Numbered from the stretch's first letter, positions 46,614 to 55,673 are shown. The stretch is 64,000 nucleotides of DNA from Actinopolyspora lacussalsi subsp. righensis (GCF_900116555.1 NZ_FPAT01000013.1:62001-126000); one strand, 5' to 3'. The notes: generated from the letters alone by a model not told the origin. A program made the numbers and translations.

Positions 46614-47675
46614 ATGGTGGACGACCAGCAACCCGCAATGGAGGCGCCTTTGAACACTACTGGCCAGGACGCATCCGGTACCTCCGTCCGCCCCCCTGGA
46701 CGCGCGTCCATCGCCAACGGCCAACTCAAGGACACGCCAGCGAACCGCGCCCTACATCCTACCGTCACACCAGATTCCATCTTCAGCGCACCTTCCTTGA
46801 TAGACCATGCCTACTATGCCGACACAAAAGCTGTCATCTTCAACGAAGACATTCGAACTGGGCTTCGTCGGCTCCGTGACTCCAACCTAATGGTGGATTG
46901 CATAGTCACCTCGCCTCCTTATTACGGACAACGTGACTATGGCATCGACGGCCAGCTCGGGCTTGAAAGTCACCCCAAGGACTTTATAGACAACCTGTCA
47001 GAAATATTCTCGCTATGCTGGGATGTACTAAACGAAACTGGGTCACTTTGGATCAATATTGGAGACACCTATTGGAGCGGAAAAGGGGCCCATAAAAGCG
47101 GCGAGACAAAGCAAGGAGCCCGCCGCTTCGGTCTAAGGCCACAAGACCGCCCCGGTGACGGAGGCTGGGCCCGACCTAAACAGCAGCTCCTAGTTCCGCA
47201 CCGATTGGCGATAGCTCTGCAAGATGCCGGATGGTTGGTCCGCAACGATAATGTGTGGGTAAAATCGAACCCAGTACCTGACCAAGTTAGAGATCGATGC
47301 TCTGTTTCGCATGAATACATATTTCATCTCACAAAGAGCAGATGGTACTATTTTGATCGGACAGATGTTGGACGTACACAGAAATCCGGTCGGGTTCTAC
47401 CCCCTCTGGACACGTGGGCAGCAAAACCTTCGTCTGGTGCAGGAAAGCACCGTGCTGCCTTCTCCGAAGAACTGGTAAGGATTCCAATCTTAACTACCAC
47501 TCCACCTGGCGGAATTGTCCTCGACCCATTTAATGGTTCCGGCACTTCCATGAGTTTCGCACGAAAGCAGGGTTATCGATCAATAGGAATCGAACTAAAC
47601 AAAGAGTACTGCGAACACGCCGTATCCCATATGAAAAACCTAGACTCCGAAGACACGTTAGACCTGGAGATATAG
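46614..47675 (+). CDS. DNA methyltransferase, beta class (N4-cytosine or N6-adenine)
   Basis: A 353-aa amino-methyltransferase. Catalytic motif TSPPYYGQRDY (~100) comes before the AdoMet-binding motif DPFNGSGTSMSFARKQGYRSIGIELNKEY (~305), the beta order. TSPPY is the form usual in N4-cytosine enzymes, though some adenine enzymes share it. DVLNETGSLWINIGDTY and DNVWVKSNPVPDQVRDRCSVSHEYIFHLTK are conserved family blocks. It starts a four-gene operon with an McrBC-like nuclease pair and should protect the host genome. Codon usage is clearly AT-richer than the chromosome. Confidence 0.93.
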   Translation: MVDDQQPAMEAPLNTTGQDASGTSVRPPGRASIANGQLKDTPANRALHPTVTPDSIFSAPSLIDHAYYADTKAVIFNEDIRTGLRRLRDSNLMVDCIVTSPPYYGQRDYGIDGQLGLESHPKDFIDNLSEIFSLCWDVLNETGSLWINIGDTYWSGKGAHKSGETKQGARRFGLRPQDRPGDGGWARPKQQLLVPHRLAIALQDAGWLVRNDNVWVKSNPVPDQVRDRCSVSHEYIFHLTKSRWYYFDRTDVGRTQKSGRVLPPLDTWAAKPSSGAGKHRAAFSEELVRIPILTTTPPGGIVLDPFNGSGTSMSFARKQGYRSIGIELNKEYCEHAVSHMKNLDSEDTLDLEI

Positions 47676-48350
47676 ATGCCTCTATATATCGCCAAACATA
47701 GTTTGAAGAAAGCTGTCGATAGACTCGGAACCAGCGCAGCCTCGGCGAATCTCGGTGACTATTTAATCTTCAAACGTGCACTTCAAAACAGAATCGCAGA
47801 AGCGCGCTACTCAGCACAACCCGCACCAGAAACTGTTGTCACCGGCACAAGATCATCCCACTACACTACCGCCATAAACGAATTTGCGCTTTGGGTTATT
47901 GATATCCCTCCATCGGACGTTGATAACCCATACTTCATCCCGTTCGGATCAACACGAGACAAGACTCGAGGATACCGGTCGGCAAAGTTCCCTTCAAATG
48001 GTTCCTCTGACACTGTCAGCCGATGGCAGCAACGAAGTAGAGCCCCGCTCCTCTCAGTCCCAAATACAAAACCCAAGGAGTATTACTTCGCAAATCCCAA
48101 AGCACACGATCTCGAATCATTTTTTATGCCTAGCGCGTCATCAGACTCTAGCGAAAATAAACCACAAATACTCGATTCAGCAATTTGGTGGTTTCGATCT
48201 ACAGATCTATATACCATATTTGATCACAATCCAACAGATGAGGAAGTTACTAACAAGTTCATCGATGACACAGGACTCAACGATAATGAAATTCGAGCGC
48301 TTTTTTCTTCAGACACTCCATTAGTTCATTTGGGGTATGACCCATCATGA
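47676..48350 (+). CDS. Unrecognised 224-aa protein of the restriction operon
   Basis: The ATG follows the methyltransferase stop with no gap, and its end lies 22 bp before the McrB-like start, so it is an integral operon member. The sequence has an N-terminal basic helical part (KHSLKKAVDRLG...FKRALQNRIAEARYSAQPAPETVVTG), aromatic-rich middle strands (FALWVIDIPPSDVDNPYFIPFGS) and an acidic end. No nuclease motif or HTH is evident. Since the McrB-like protein lacks a long N-terminal DNA-binding domain, this may supply target recognition. That is inference; no family is recognised. Confidence 0.8.
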   Translation: MPLYIAKHSLKKAVDRLGTSAASANLGDYLIFKRALQNRIAEARYSAQPAPETVVTGTRSSHYTTAINEFALWVIDIPPSDVDNPYFIPFGSTRDKTRGYRSAKFPSNGSSDTVSRWQQRSRAPLLSVPNTKPKEYYFANPKAHDLESFFMPSASSDSSENKPQILDSAIWWFRSTDLYTIFDHNPTDEEVTNKFIDDTGLNDNEIRALFSSDTPLVHLGYDPS

Positions 48351-48372
48351 CAGTGCGCTTAGGGAGACCCAC

Positions 48373-49584
48373 ATGACGGTCGTTTATGCCGACCAACCGG
48401 CTGCACCTGAAGACTATCTGCCACCGGCGCCACAGTCCCAGCATTCAACGAAGCCGAAGCAACTATTAGAAGCCACTCTACAACGATACAGCGAAGGTAT
48501 CGATCACGTAGTCGACTACTTGTCAAAAATTGGATTCGTCTTCGAACCGTGGCAAGTGTCGGCATTTGTTACCGCAGTTCGGACAAAGCCATTCGTAATT
48601 CTAGCGGGTATATCCGGCACTGGCAAGACACAGCTCACTAAGCTGGTTGCCAACGCGACCGGAAGTAGGTGCTACACGATCCCAGTTCGTCCAGACTGGA
48701 ATGACAGTAGCGATCTACTCGGCTTTGAACGAATCGATGGATCTTTTCAGCCAGGACCTCTTCTGCGGATAGCACGCGAAGCAACCGATGACCCGCACAC
48801 GCAATACTTTGTGGTTCTCGATGAGATGAATTTAGCCCGCGTAGAATACTACATGGCCGAGGTTCTCAGCACACTCGAGGATCGTTCCTGGGAGGAGGGG
48901 AGAACTATTTCTTCATCGTTTTTCCCTCATCTTGCAGGAGGGGAATACGATGTCTGGAGCTCCGTCGGTCTGCCTGGCAACCTGTGCCTAGTTGGGTCTG
49001 TCAACATGGATGAGACCACACACGGGTTCTCAAAAAAGGTACTGGACCGATCTTTTGTTATTGAGTTTTCAAAAATCGACTTGTCCTCCATCCCTCAGGC
49101 AGTCACAGAGCCTGCACAGGCTAAACGCTGGGCGTCTCAAGACTGGTGTCCACGCGCGGTGTCGCTTGCTCAGCATCCCCTCGTGTCACATCCTGATGTT
49201 CCGTCTATAATTGAAACCTTAATACACGTGAATTCACTTCTTGAGCCTGCTCAGTTGCAGTTTGGATATCGAGTTCGCGACGAAATTATTATGTTTTGTC
49301 TTGCAGCAAACGATTGTTCTGAATCGTTCTCAACAAGTGATTCAGGTGCAGTTGACCCACTAGACCTAGCTATTGCCATGAAGGTCTTGCCTAGAATACA
49401 AGGCGCTGGCACGACTGTGCGCAAAGTACTTGATAACCTACGCTCCTGGGCCTCGCCAGGCATTGACGACCCTGCCGGTAGCACTACAGATACTAGCGAG
49501 CCAGGGTTTCCATTCTGCAGTGACCGTATTGAATTGATGCTGCGTCGACTTCACGAAACCGGATTTACCAACTATTGGCTCTGA
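48373..49584 (+). CDS. McrB-like AAA+ GTPase/ATPase
   Basis: A 403-aa AAA+ protein with the McrB pattern: Walker A GISGTGKTQLTK (~78), a long insert with PVRPDWNDSSDLLGF, Walker B YFVVLDEMNLARVEYY (~149) and VGSVNMDETTHGFSKKVLDRSFVIEF (~205-230), the McrB sensor-1/Arg region. Only ~70 residues precede Walker A, so the DUF3578-like methyl-DNA-binding domain of E. coli McrB is missing. I chose ATG 48373 with AGGGAG upstream over ATG 48337, which overlaps the previous gene. It should form the ring motor driving the McrC-like nuclease. Confidence 0.92.
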   Translation: MTVVYADQPAAPEDYLPPAPQSQHSTKPKQLLEATLQRYSEGIDHVVDYLSKIGFVFEPWQVSAFVTAVRTKPFVILAGISGTGKTQLTKLVANATGSRCYTIPVRPDWNDSSDLLGFERIDGSFQPGPLLRIAREATDDPHTQYFVVLDEMNLARVEYYMAEVLSTLEDRSWEEGRTISSSFFPHLAGGEYDVWSSVGLPGNLCLVGSVNMDETTHGFSKKVLDRSFVIEFSKIDLSSIPQAVTEPAQAKRWASQDWCPRAVSLAQHPLVSHPDVPSIIETLIHVNSLLEPAQLQFGYRVRDEIIMFCLAANDCSESFSTSDSGAVDPLDLAIAMKVLPRIQGAGTTVRKVLDNLRSWASPGIDDPAGSTTDTSEPGFPFCSDRIELMLRRLHETGFTNYWL

Positions 49585-49588
49585 ACAT

Positions 49589-51430
49589 ATGCCTACTACT
49601 CATATTCTACATATATCTGCGCCCTTTGTCGAATTCGAACTGCGAGGTCCGACACACTCCGATATTACTTCCGTAGAGCGCCTATCCGGGCCGGTCACAC
49701 AACTTCATGTCGATTCCTCAACGGGTTCTGCCGATGTAGTCGTCCTTGGTGAAACTGCGGCGACTGACCCTGGTGCCAGCAAACTCTTTACTGGTCCACC
49801 GCTATTTGAAGACACCACCTATCGTATCAGGGCAAAATCAAAAATTGCTGGCCAGCTACCGCAGCTCGTGCACCGTGACCCTCAATTACTTCGAAACATC
49901 GACACTTTTTCGGACGATCTGACGTCCATGGGTACAATCAACTTTAATCGCCAAGTTGGGGTTTCAAGACTAGATGTCCAGGTCGGGCACGAGATGCTTC
50001 GAATCACGTTGGAGATATTCCCAACAAAGATCGATTATGCAACTGACTACCAGACTATGGTAACGGACGTAGCATCAACAGTAAGATCGCTTGCTCTGGA
50101 GTATCTCCGTGCCACATATCGTACAGGTACTGCGTATGATACGGACGATACTAGCTCGCTTGATTGGCTTACTCTCGTCCGGAATGAGATCGATACAATC
50201 GAGCGAGCAATTCACTATATCAATACTCATCCAGAACGTACGCTAGTACACGAAATTGCAAACACACCCATAAGTCGCATCCGGAAGGCCGACTCTGCGG
50301 TAAGAAGAGCTATAATCAAGGGATCAGGTCGTGGTCCCAGTATCCCCGTCTCAGCAGTAGGCCAGGTGCGTAGTGTTCTGCCATCCGTACAGAATACCGA
50401 AACTGCCGATACGAACGAGCATAGATGGATCCGACTTAACCTCCTGCTCATCATTGATCGACTATCGGAAATACATCGTCATCTCCTCACAGAGGTTCAG
50501 CAGCACCAGAAAGACAGTAACACTGTCTCCGTTCGCCGCGCAAAAGAGGAGAGCGAAGTCGCGGAATTCCTCCATCGCGTCAATCTCCTTGTCGACCTTC
50601 CAATATTCGCTGGGATTAATAAGCACCCGCCGCCTGGATTCTCATCATTGGCGCTGCACAATTCGACCGGCTATGGAGATGCCTATAGGGCGATCACGGC
50701 ACTTCGACTCGGTCTTTCCACAAACGGAACAGGAATTGACTTGTCCGTAATGGATGTTCACGAGCTTTACGAAACGTGGTGCTTTATCGAAGTTGTACGG
50801 ATAATTCTTAGCAAGACAGGAACTCAAGGGGATCTGTCAGAACTCCTAGCAGTGGAAGAATCAGGGATCCGCATCCGTCTAGCACACGGGAAACGCAGCT
50901 CGGTAGCATGTGAGTTTTCGCATATCAATCTAGAAGTGACTTACAATCAACGGTATCCAACATTGACCGGTGAGCAACGGCCAGATATCGTCCTTCGCAT
51001 TCAACATAGGACATGGCCAGAATTGGTTATTCTTCTCGATGCAAAGTATCGCCTAGATAATTCCCAGTCCTACAGGCAGCAATTCGATTGCGTTGGGCCC
51101 CCTGTTAAAGCAATTAATGCCTTGCATCGATATCGCGACGCGATAGTAGTCGGACCCCCTGGGGAGCAGGGCCGGCCAGTCGTTAAGGGCGCAGCGTTGT
51201 TTCCAATGTCACGTGAAGAATCGAAAGACTTTCAGGGATCGCGTCTTCAGCGCGCGCTAGAGCACCTAGGTATTGGCGCCCTCCCTTTTCTGCCCGGAAA
51301 CACCAACTTCCTCGAAGAGTGGCTGGATCAATTAATTCAGCTCCCTCCTGAGGAACTAGCTGTACCAGGTCTTCCTCATATTGGACTGCAGGAAGTCAGT
51401 CGTCGTACAAAGCTTACGGGCGGTGGCTGA
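49589..51430 (+). CDS. McrC-like DUF2357 PD-(D/E)XK endonuclease
   Basis: A 613-aa protein starting 4 bp after the McrB-like stop. The N-terminal half is a DUF2357-type region; near residue 460-490 RPDIVLRI...ELVILLDAKYRLD provides the PD...DxK nuclease core, and HRYRDAIV follows as in McrC/DUF2357 nucleases. The ELYETWCFIEVVRIIL helix (~395) is a family hallmark. It is the likely cutting subunit activated by the McrB-like motor. It ends 76 bp before an insertion sequence. GC is near 50%. Confidence 0.88.
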   Translation: MPTTHILHISAPFVEFELRGPTHSDITSVERLSGPVTQLHVDSSTGSADVVVLGETAATDPGASKLFTGPPLFEDTTYRIRAKSKIAGQLPQLVHRDPQLLRNIDTFSDDLTSMGTINFNRQVGVSRLDVQVGHEMLRITLEIFPTKIDYATDYQTMVTDVASTVRSLALEYLRATYRTGTAYDTDDTSSLDWLTLVRNEIDTIERAIHYINTHPERTLVHEIANTPISRIRKADSAVRRAIIKGSGRGPSIPVSAVGQVRSVLPSVQNTETADTNEHRWIRLNLLLIIDRLSEIHRHLLTEVQQHQKDSNTVSVRRAKEESEVAEFLHRVNLLVDLPIFAGINKHPPPGFSSLALHNSTGYGDAYRAITALRLGLSTNGTGIDLSVMDVHELYETWCFIEVVRIILSKTGTQGDLSELLAVEESGIRIRLAHGKRSSVACEFSHINLEVTYNQRYPTLTGEQRPDIVLRIQHRTWPELVILLDAKYRLDNSQSYRQQFDCVGPPVKAINALHRYRDAIVVGPPGEQGRPVVKGAALFPMSREESKDFQGSRLQRALEHLGIGALPFLPGNTNFLEEWLDQLIQLPPEELAVPGLPHIGLQEVSRRTKLTGGG

Positions 51431-51506
51431 CGAGAGTACGTTACGATCCACTATGTCGTGCTTCGTGATATATAGTCGAGACAGTCGAATTCATGGCAAG
51501 TCAGGT

Positions 51507-52485
51507 ATTGAGGTGATCTCAGCGAGTTTTAGGTCGTTGGGTGTTCGAGTTGGGTGAGAACGAGTGCGGCTTGGAGGATGGGGCCGATCTTTCTGGGGCT
51601 GGCGGTGATGTGTCCCATGGCGCGCCATCGCTGTGTGAGCAGGGCGAAGCCGCGTTCGCCCAGGCTGCGGAGTCCACGGAGCAGGGCGTTGTAGGCGCGG
51701 TTGTCGGCGTCGAGGACCTGGGTGACGGGTGGTTGTTTGATGGGGGTGTGCACGCCGATGCCGGTGCCGTCGTAGCCACCATCGGCTAGGGTCGGCAGCC
51801 CGTGAGCTGCGGCTGCGTACAACGCGGGAAGCACGTGTTCGTGGGCTGCGGTCAGGTCGTGGGTCGAGTCGGGTTCCTCGTCGGAGACCCACAGTGGAAA
51901 TCCGTTGGGCGCTGACAGGGCCTGAATCGTGTCACCGTGCTCGCCGGTCTTGCCGGAGTAGGACAGGTCGATGGTTGTTCCCTGAACGCTGGTGGTTTTC
52001 TCGGCGAGACGATCGGTGGTGACCACCGTGCCGTCGAGGATGACGGAGGCATGGCCGTCCTCGTGGGCCTGCTGCAGCGCCTGATGGAGATCCGGGGCCT
52101 GGTCAGCGAGTACGGTGATGACCTCATCGACATACCGATACGCCGTGGCCCGCGAGACCTGGTGATCACGACCCAGCTTGTCCGGATTGGTGTGGTCGCG
52201 AAGCCACCGTAGTCCCAGCACAGCCTGCCAAAAGCAGGAAAGCGCCCGCGTGTGGGCACGGGTACCGCGGCGCCGGCGTTCAGCGTGCAGCAGCCACGCC
52301 AGATGACCGGCAAGGTCACGCGACACATCGAGGATGGCAGTATGAGCAATCACGGAGAGCCTTTGGTCGTCGGGCCTGATCTTGTGGCGAGACCAGCCCT
52401 ACCAGGGGCTTTCCGCCTTCCTTCCAGCGCATCCGCACGCAACCGCCACATGCGCCTGCTTCTACCTCGCTGAGATCACCTCAAT
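51507..52485 (-). mobile_element. IS5-like insertion sequence, intact (979 bp)
   Basis: ATTGAGGTGATCTCAGCGAG at the left end is perfectly inverted at 52466-52485. GGT flanks both ends (51504-51506 and 52486-52488) as a 3-bp target duplication. Inside is one intact transposase gene. GC returns to ~63% within the element, unlike the AT-rich genes on both sides. Confidence 0.9.
51529..52353 (-). CDS. IS5-family (DDE_Tnp_4) transposase
   Basis: A 274-aa DDE transposase. HTH region VSRATAYRYVDEVITVLADQ, catalytic Asp in HASVILDGTVV, second Asp in LPTLADGGYDGTGIG and the Glu in RSLGERGFALLTQRW. Length and motif spacing look complete, so the element is probably active or recently active. It lies on the strand opposite to the defence genes. 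Confidence 0.92.
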   Translation of the reverse strand: MIAHTAILDVSRDLAGHLAWLLHAERRRRGTRAHTRALSCFWQAVLGLRWLRDHTNPDKLGRDHQVSRATAYRYVDEVITVLADQAPDLHQALQQAHEDGHASVILDGTVVTTDRLAEKTTSVQGTTIDLSYSGKTGEHGDTIQALSAPNGFPLWVSDEEPDSTHDLTAAHEHVLPALYAAAAHGLPTLADGGYDGTGIGVHTPIKQPPVTQVLDADNRAYNALLRGLRSLGERGFALLTQRWRAMGHITASPRKIGPILQAALVLTQLEHPTT

Positions 52486-52777
52486 GGTTCCATTCATGGA
52501 TAGTATCTGACAAGGAGACCACTATCTACCGTCTTCTCAGGATGATCTCGATCAGTAACCATACCACGACATCTCTCACAGCATGCTCCCAATCAAAACG
52601 GATCTTATCCCGAGCGGGGACCTGGTACGACGAAGAACTCGATCGATCATCTGCCTCCAAACTCGACTAATCGGCCCCAGCTCCGTCTAATAACCACCGA
52701 CAAGTCGCACAGATCAACTCAGCGCGTCATCGATCACGTATCTAATCGATCACTACTACCAGAGTTTCTGAGTTACT

Positions 52778-54316
52778 ATGGTGGAATTAGCACCCAACCT
52801 CCAACTCAAGACCACAGGAGTCAAGTTGTCGGAATATCGAAGCGAATTTCGCGAAAGTGAGCTACAGAATCTCGAAAACAAAGTATCACGTTCCGACTAC
52901 GGAAAATACCTTAAAAAAGTAACCCTTAAGCAAATCAGGGGTTTTACCAACCGCGAGGTTACTTTTGATTTTCCTGTAACCGCTCTAATCGGCCCAAACG
53001 GAGGCGGAAAAAGTACTATACTGGGCGCTGCCGCTCTTCCATATAAGGCGGTGAAGCCTGGAACATTCTTTGCCAAGAGCGGGAAATATGATTCCTCCAT
53101 GAAAGACTGGACCATAGAATATGAACTAATCGACAAGCAATTGATGGCCGGCATCCATGTACAAAGGACAGCACGTTTTCCACAAGCACGTTGGGATCGT
53201 AAATCAACTGAACGTGACGTCATTATATTCGGAGTTTCACGTACTATTCCAGCAAACGAACGCAAAGATCTTACCAATAATGCCATAGGTAATTATTTTG
53301 CGGCGGATTCGGAGGTTTCCCTTGCCGAACCAGTCACGACTGCCGTTCAAAAAATCCTCGGAAAGAGCGTGGATGAATACAGCAAACTTCACGTAGATGC
53401 AACTGGAAAAGTGTCCATGTTTGCTGGTAAGGACACGAACGGGGAACGCTATTCCGAATTCCACTTCGGTGCAGGCGAGGCGAGCGTTATTAGAATCGTG
53501 TCCGCCATCGAAGAAGCTGATAAAAACACCCTGATCCTTATCGAAGAAATCGAAAACGGGCTGCATCCGGTCGCAACCAAACACATGGTCGAATATCTCG
53601 TCGAAGTAGCCGAGAAAAAGTCCGCGCAAATCATATTTACGACGCATTCCAATGATGCGCTGGTTCCACTCCCATCGTCAGCAATTTGGACTGCCTACAA
53701 CGGGGAAGTAAATCAAGGCCGACTTGACATAAACACTCTACGCGCAATTACGGGGCAAGTATCAGCAACCCTTGCGATTTTTGTGGAAGATACGTTCGCT
53801 AAAAAACTCGTGAGTACGGCCCTGCGGCATTATGGCGGGGTGGAAATGGACGCGATAGAGATCCATGCTGTAGGCGGGGCCGAACGAGCTATTAAAATCA
53901 GCGAGGGCCACAACGCGACACCTTCCACTAAATATCCTTCTATTTGCATACTTGATGGCGACAAGAAGAATCAAGAAAATCCGGCAAGCAACATTTATAC
54001 TTTGCCAGGAGATAACCATCCGGAACTACACATACTTCATCGTGTCATCGACAATATCGAGCACAATATCGCGTTGTTGACGGTATCCATGCAATTTCCT
54101 TTGTCAAAACAATCTTTCGTAGAAACTGTGATACAACAAAGAGCATCAACAAATCGCGACATTCACTTGATTTTTCAGCAAATAGGCGCTGATTTGAGTT
54201 TCACTTCCGAACAGGTTGTTGCGGGAGCATTCTTGAGCGTATGGGCTCAAGAAAACCCAGCCGAACTGTCGGAACTAATAGCTCCGTTCGCGCAACTCCT
54301 TCCCGGTTCCAAGTAA
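52778..54316 (+). CDS. OLD-like ATPase with Toprim domain
   Basis: A 512-aa protein. ABC-type ATPase head: FDFPVTALIGPNGGGKSTILGAA (Walker A, ~72), signature-like FHFGAGEAS (~228), Walker B NTLILIEEIENGLHP (~250) and the H-loop IFTTHSNDAL (~287). A Toprim module follows: IFVEDTFAKKLV (Glu ~334), AVGGAERAIK and ICILDGDKK (DGD ~391). This is the class 1 OLD/GajA-like arrangement of phage-defence nucleases. It is ~48% GC and stands alone: no UvrD-like helicase partner of the Gabija type follows, so it is a solo OLD-like protein. Confidence 0.85.
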   Translation: MVELAPNLQLKTTGVKLSEYRSEFRESELQNLENKVSRSDYGKYLKKVTLKQIRGFTNREVTFDFPVTALIGPNGGGKSTILGAAALPYKAVKPGTFFAKSGKYDSSMKDWTIEYELIDKQLMAGIHVQRTARFPQARWDRKSTERDVIIFGVSRTIPANERKDLTNNAIGNYFAADSEVSLAEPVTTAVQKILGKSVDEYSKLHVDATGKVSMFAGKDTNGERYSEFHFGAGEASVIRIVSAIEEADKNTLILIEEIENGLHPVATKHMVEYLVEVAEKKSAQIIFTTHSNDALVPLPSSAIWTAYNGEVNQGRLDINTLRAITGQVSATLAIFVEDTFAKKLVSTALRHYGGVEMDAIEIHAVGGAERAIKISEGHNATPSTKYPSICILDGDKKNQENPASNIYTLPGDNHPELHILHRVIDNIEHNIALLTVSMQFPLSKQSFVETVIQQRASTNRDIHLIFQQIGADLSFTSEQVVAGAFLSVWAQENPAELSELIAPFAQLLPGSK

Positions 54317-54346
54317 AATTGCCGAATTTGGCTCTACAGGATCAAG

Positions 54347-54369
54347 GCGCGCCGCCTGCGGCGGCGCGC
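54347..54369. terminator. Hairpin downstream of the OLD-like gene
   Basis: GCGCGCCGCC and GGCGGCGCGC form a perfect 10-bp stem with a TGC loop, 31 bp after the stop. The rest of the 370-bp gap to the HNH gene stop shows no gene. Confidence 0.75.
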
Positions 54370-54602
54370 TCCGGGACGACTTGTCATGGCGCTTGCGCGT
54401 GCGGCCTGGCGGCCGTTCGCGCGCCAGCCAGCCGCCCGGAGAAGCGGGACTCGACGCAGGACTAGAACGAACCCCATGCACGATCGGGCGCTGTCGCACA
54501 TTCCCTCTGTATCGATCGCCGTGTCTGCCGCAGCCGTGTACCGCTGAGCCCGGCGATCGCTGCCGCGACTGTGGACATCGGGGGCTCGCTGCGCGAGCCG
54601 CG

Positions 54603-54622
54603 CTGACCACAGCCTTGCCACA
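54603..54622. repeat. 20-bp direct repeat, left copy
   Basis: CTGACCACAGCCTTGCCACA recurs exactly at 55796-55815, flanking the HNH gene and the right attachment repeat. Confidence 0.85.
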
Positions 54623-54686
54623 GATCCGCGTCCGTACTAAAATCATGCGTTACCTGTTTAGGCAAGCTTATCCAAACTAGGCACCA

Positions 54687-55412
54687 CTAGTTCGTGTCTG
54701 CCTGCCTATGTGCTGCAATTGCCTGCCGTGTAATGTGCTCCCAAGTTCCCTCAGCTATTCCGACACCAAAATGTGTCGATATATCCATGTCGTTCATAAC
54801 TGAACAGATCAGCCCCTTCAGATACTCCATGCCTTCACTTTCGAATATCGCCATAAGACCCTTTAACTCCTCCTCTGACAACTTAGTCAAGGCTCTGACG
54901 TACTTAGCCCCTGGACCCGTGTATTCACGCAATTCCGGCTCTTTCCCTGTAGAAATAGCAAAGAGAACAGCCAAAGAGCCACTGCGTGGATGTTTTGCGA
55001 CCCATGACCAAAAAATATCTGACTCGGAAGTGTCTGGGGATTGCTCATGGCATCTCTTACACAAGATTGCGAAATTTTGAGGATCATTAGATCCGCCTAG
55101 TGACCAAGGAACAACATGTGCACGCTGAAGGTTTTTGGTTGATATCTTCTTCTTGATCTCTTTCTTGTAATGATCAAGCGGACAATATCCGCACGCGAAG
55201 CATTCAGGTTCACCAGCGTCCATCAACGGGATCTGATCGAAGCCAGGTAGCTTCCTAGCCTCCCAATACGTTGCGATAGTTTCCATACTCGGCATCACGG
55301 CACGACTGGCTCGCATGAGCTCTCCAACGGCTCGAGATCGACTTTGCGCATCCAAGCTACCGAGCAGGTACGACAGGTGAGCACTCCGCCTGCTGGGCCA
55401 CACGCGGGCCAT
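54687..55412 (-). CDS. HNH endonuclease
   Basis: A 241-aa protein with an HNH module: CFACGYCPLD (zinc Cys pair, ~73), QRAHVVPWSLGGSNDPQNFAILCKRCHEQSPD (~95-125) giving His, Asn and the second Cys pair. The flanking N- and C-terminal helical parts are unrecognised. At about 47% GC it is foreign-looking. It is transcribed toward the OLD-like gene and starts only 78 bp from the attachment repeat, a position where integrative elements carry integration or defence genes. Confidence 0.88.
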   Translation of the reverse strand: MARVWPSRRSAHLSYLLGSLDAQSRSRAVGELMRASRAVMPSMETIATYWEARKLPGFDQIPLMDAGEPECFACGYCPLDHYKKEIKKKISTKNLQRAHVVPWSLGGSNDPQNFAILCKRCHEQSPDTSESDIFWSWVAKHPRSGSLAVLFAISTGKEPELREYTGPGAKYVRALTKLSEEELKGLMAIFESEGMEYLKGLICSVMNDMDISTHFGVGIAEGTWEHITRQAIAAHRQADTN

Positions 55413-55489
55413 TAAGGGCGGTCAATGACGGTCACCACAGACCACCTTGCGCCCCAGGGCAGCAGCCGTGCGCGGAGACGAGTATCGGA

Positions 55490-55549
55490 TTCCCAAGCTG
55501 AGAACGCGGGTTCGATCCCCGTCACCCGCTCCAACGGTGAAGGCCCAGG
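55490..55549 (+). repeat. Island attachment-site repeat, right copy
   Basis: 60 bp identical to 43544-43603. The 5' half of the tRNA is absent, so this is a displaced tRNA 3' fragment, marking the right end of an 11.9-kb island. Similarity continues at about 80-85% to 55786. Confidence 0.9.
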
Positions 55550-55673
55550 GCAGGAACTTCCGAGTTCCGCCTGGGCCTTTTTCGTGCGCGGGGTTGGCGG
55601 CCTGCGGCAGCGGGGTGCCGGTGCAGGGCGGCTCCGTGCCGAGGATGGTCCGCCGATCCACCGGAAGCGGCTT

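Noticed and set aside
48337-49584. ATG 48337 as start of the McrB-like gene
   Set aside because: It overlaps the preceding stop by 14 bp without a ribosome-binding site; ATG 48373 has AGGGAG at proper distance.
52778-55412. Gabija (GajAB) system
   Set aside because: The ATPase-Toprim gene has no UvrD-like helicase neighbour; the next gene is an HNH nuclease on the opposite strand.
55490-55549. Second tRNA-Gly gene
   Set aside because: Only the 3' half from the anticodon loop is present; the acceptor 5' strand and D-arm are missing.
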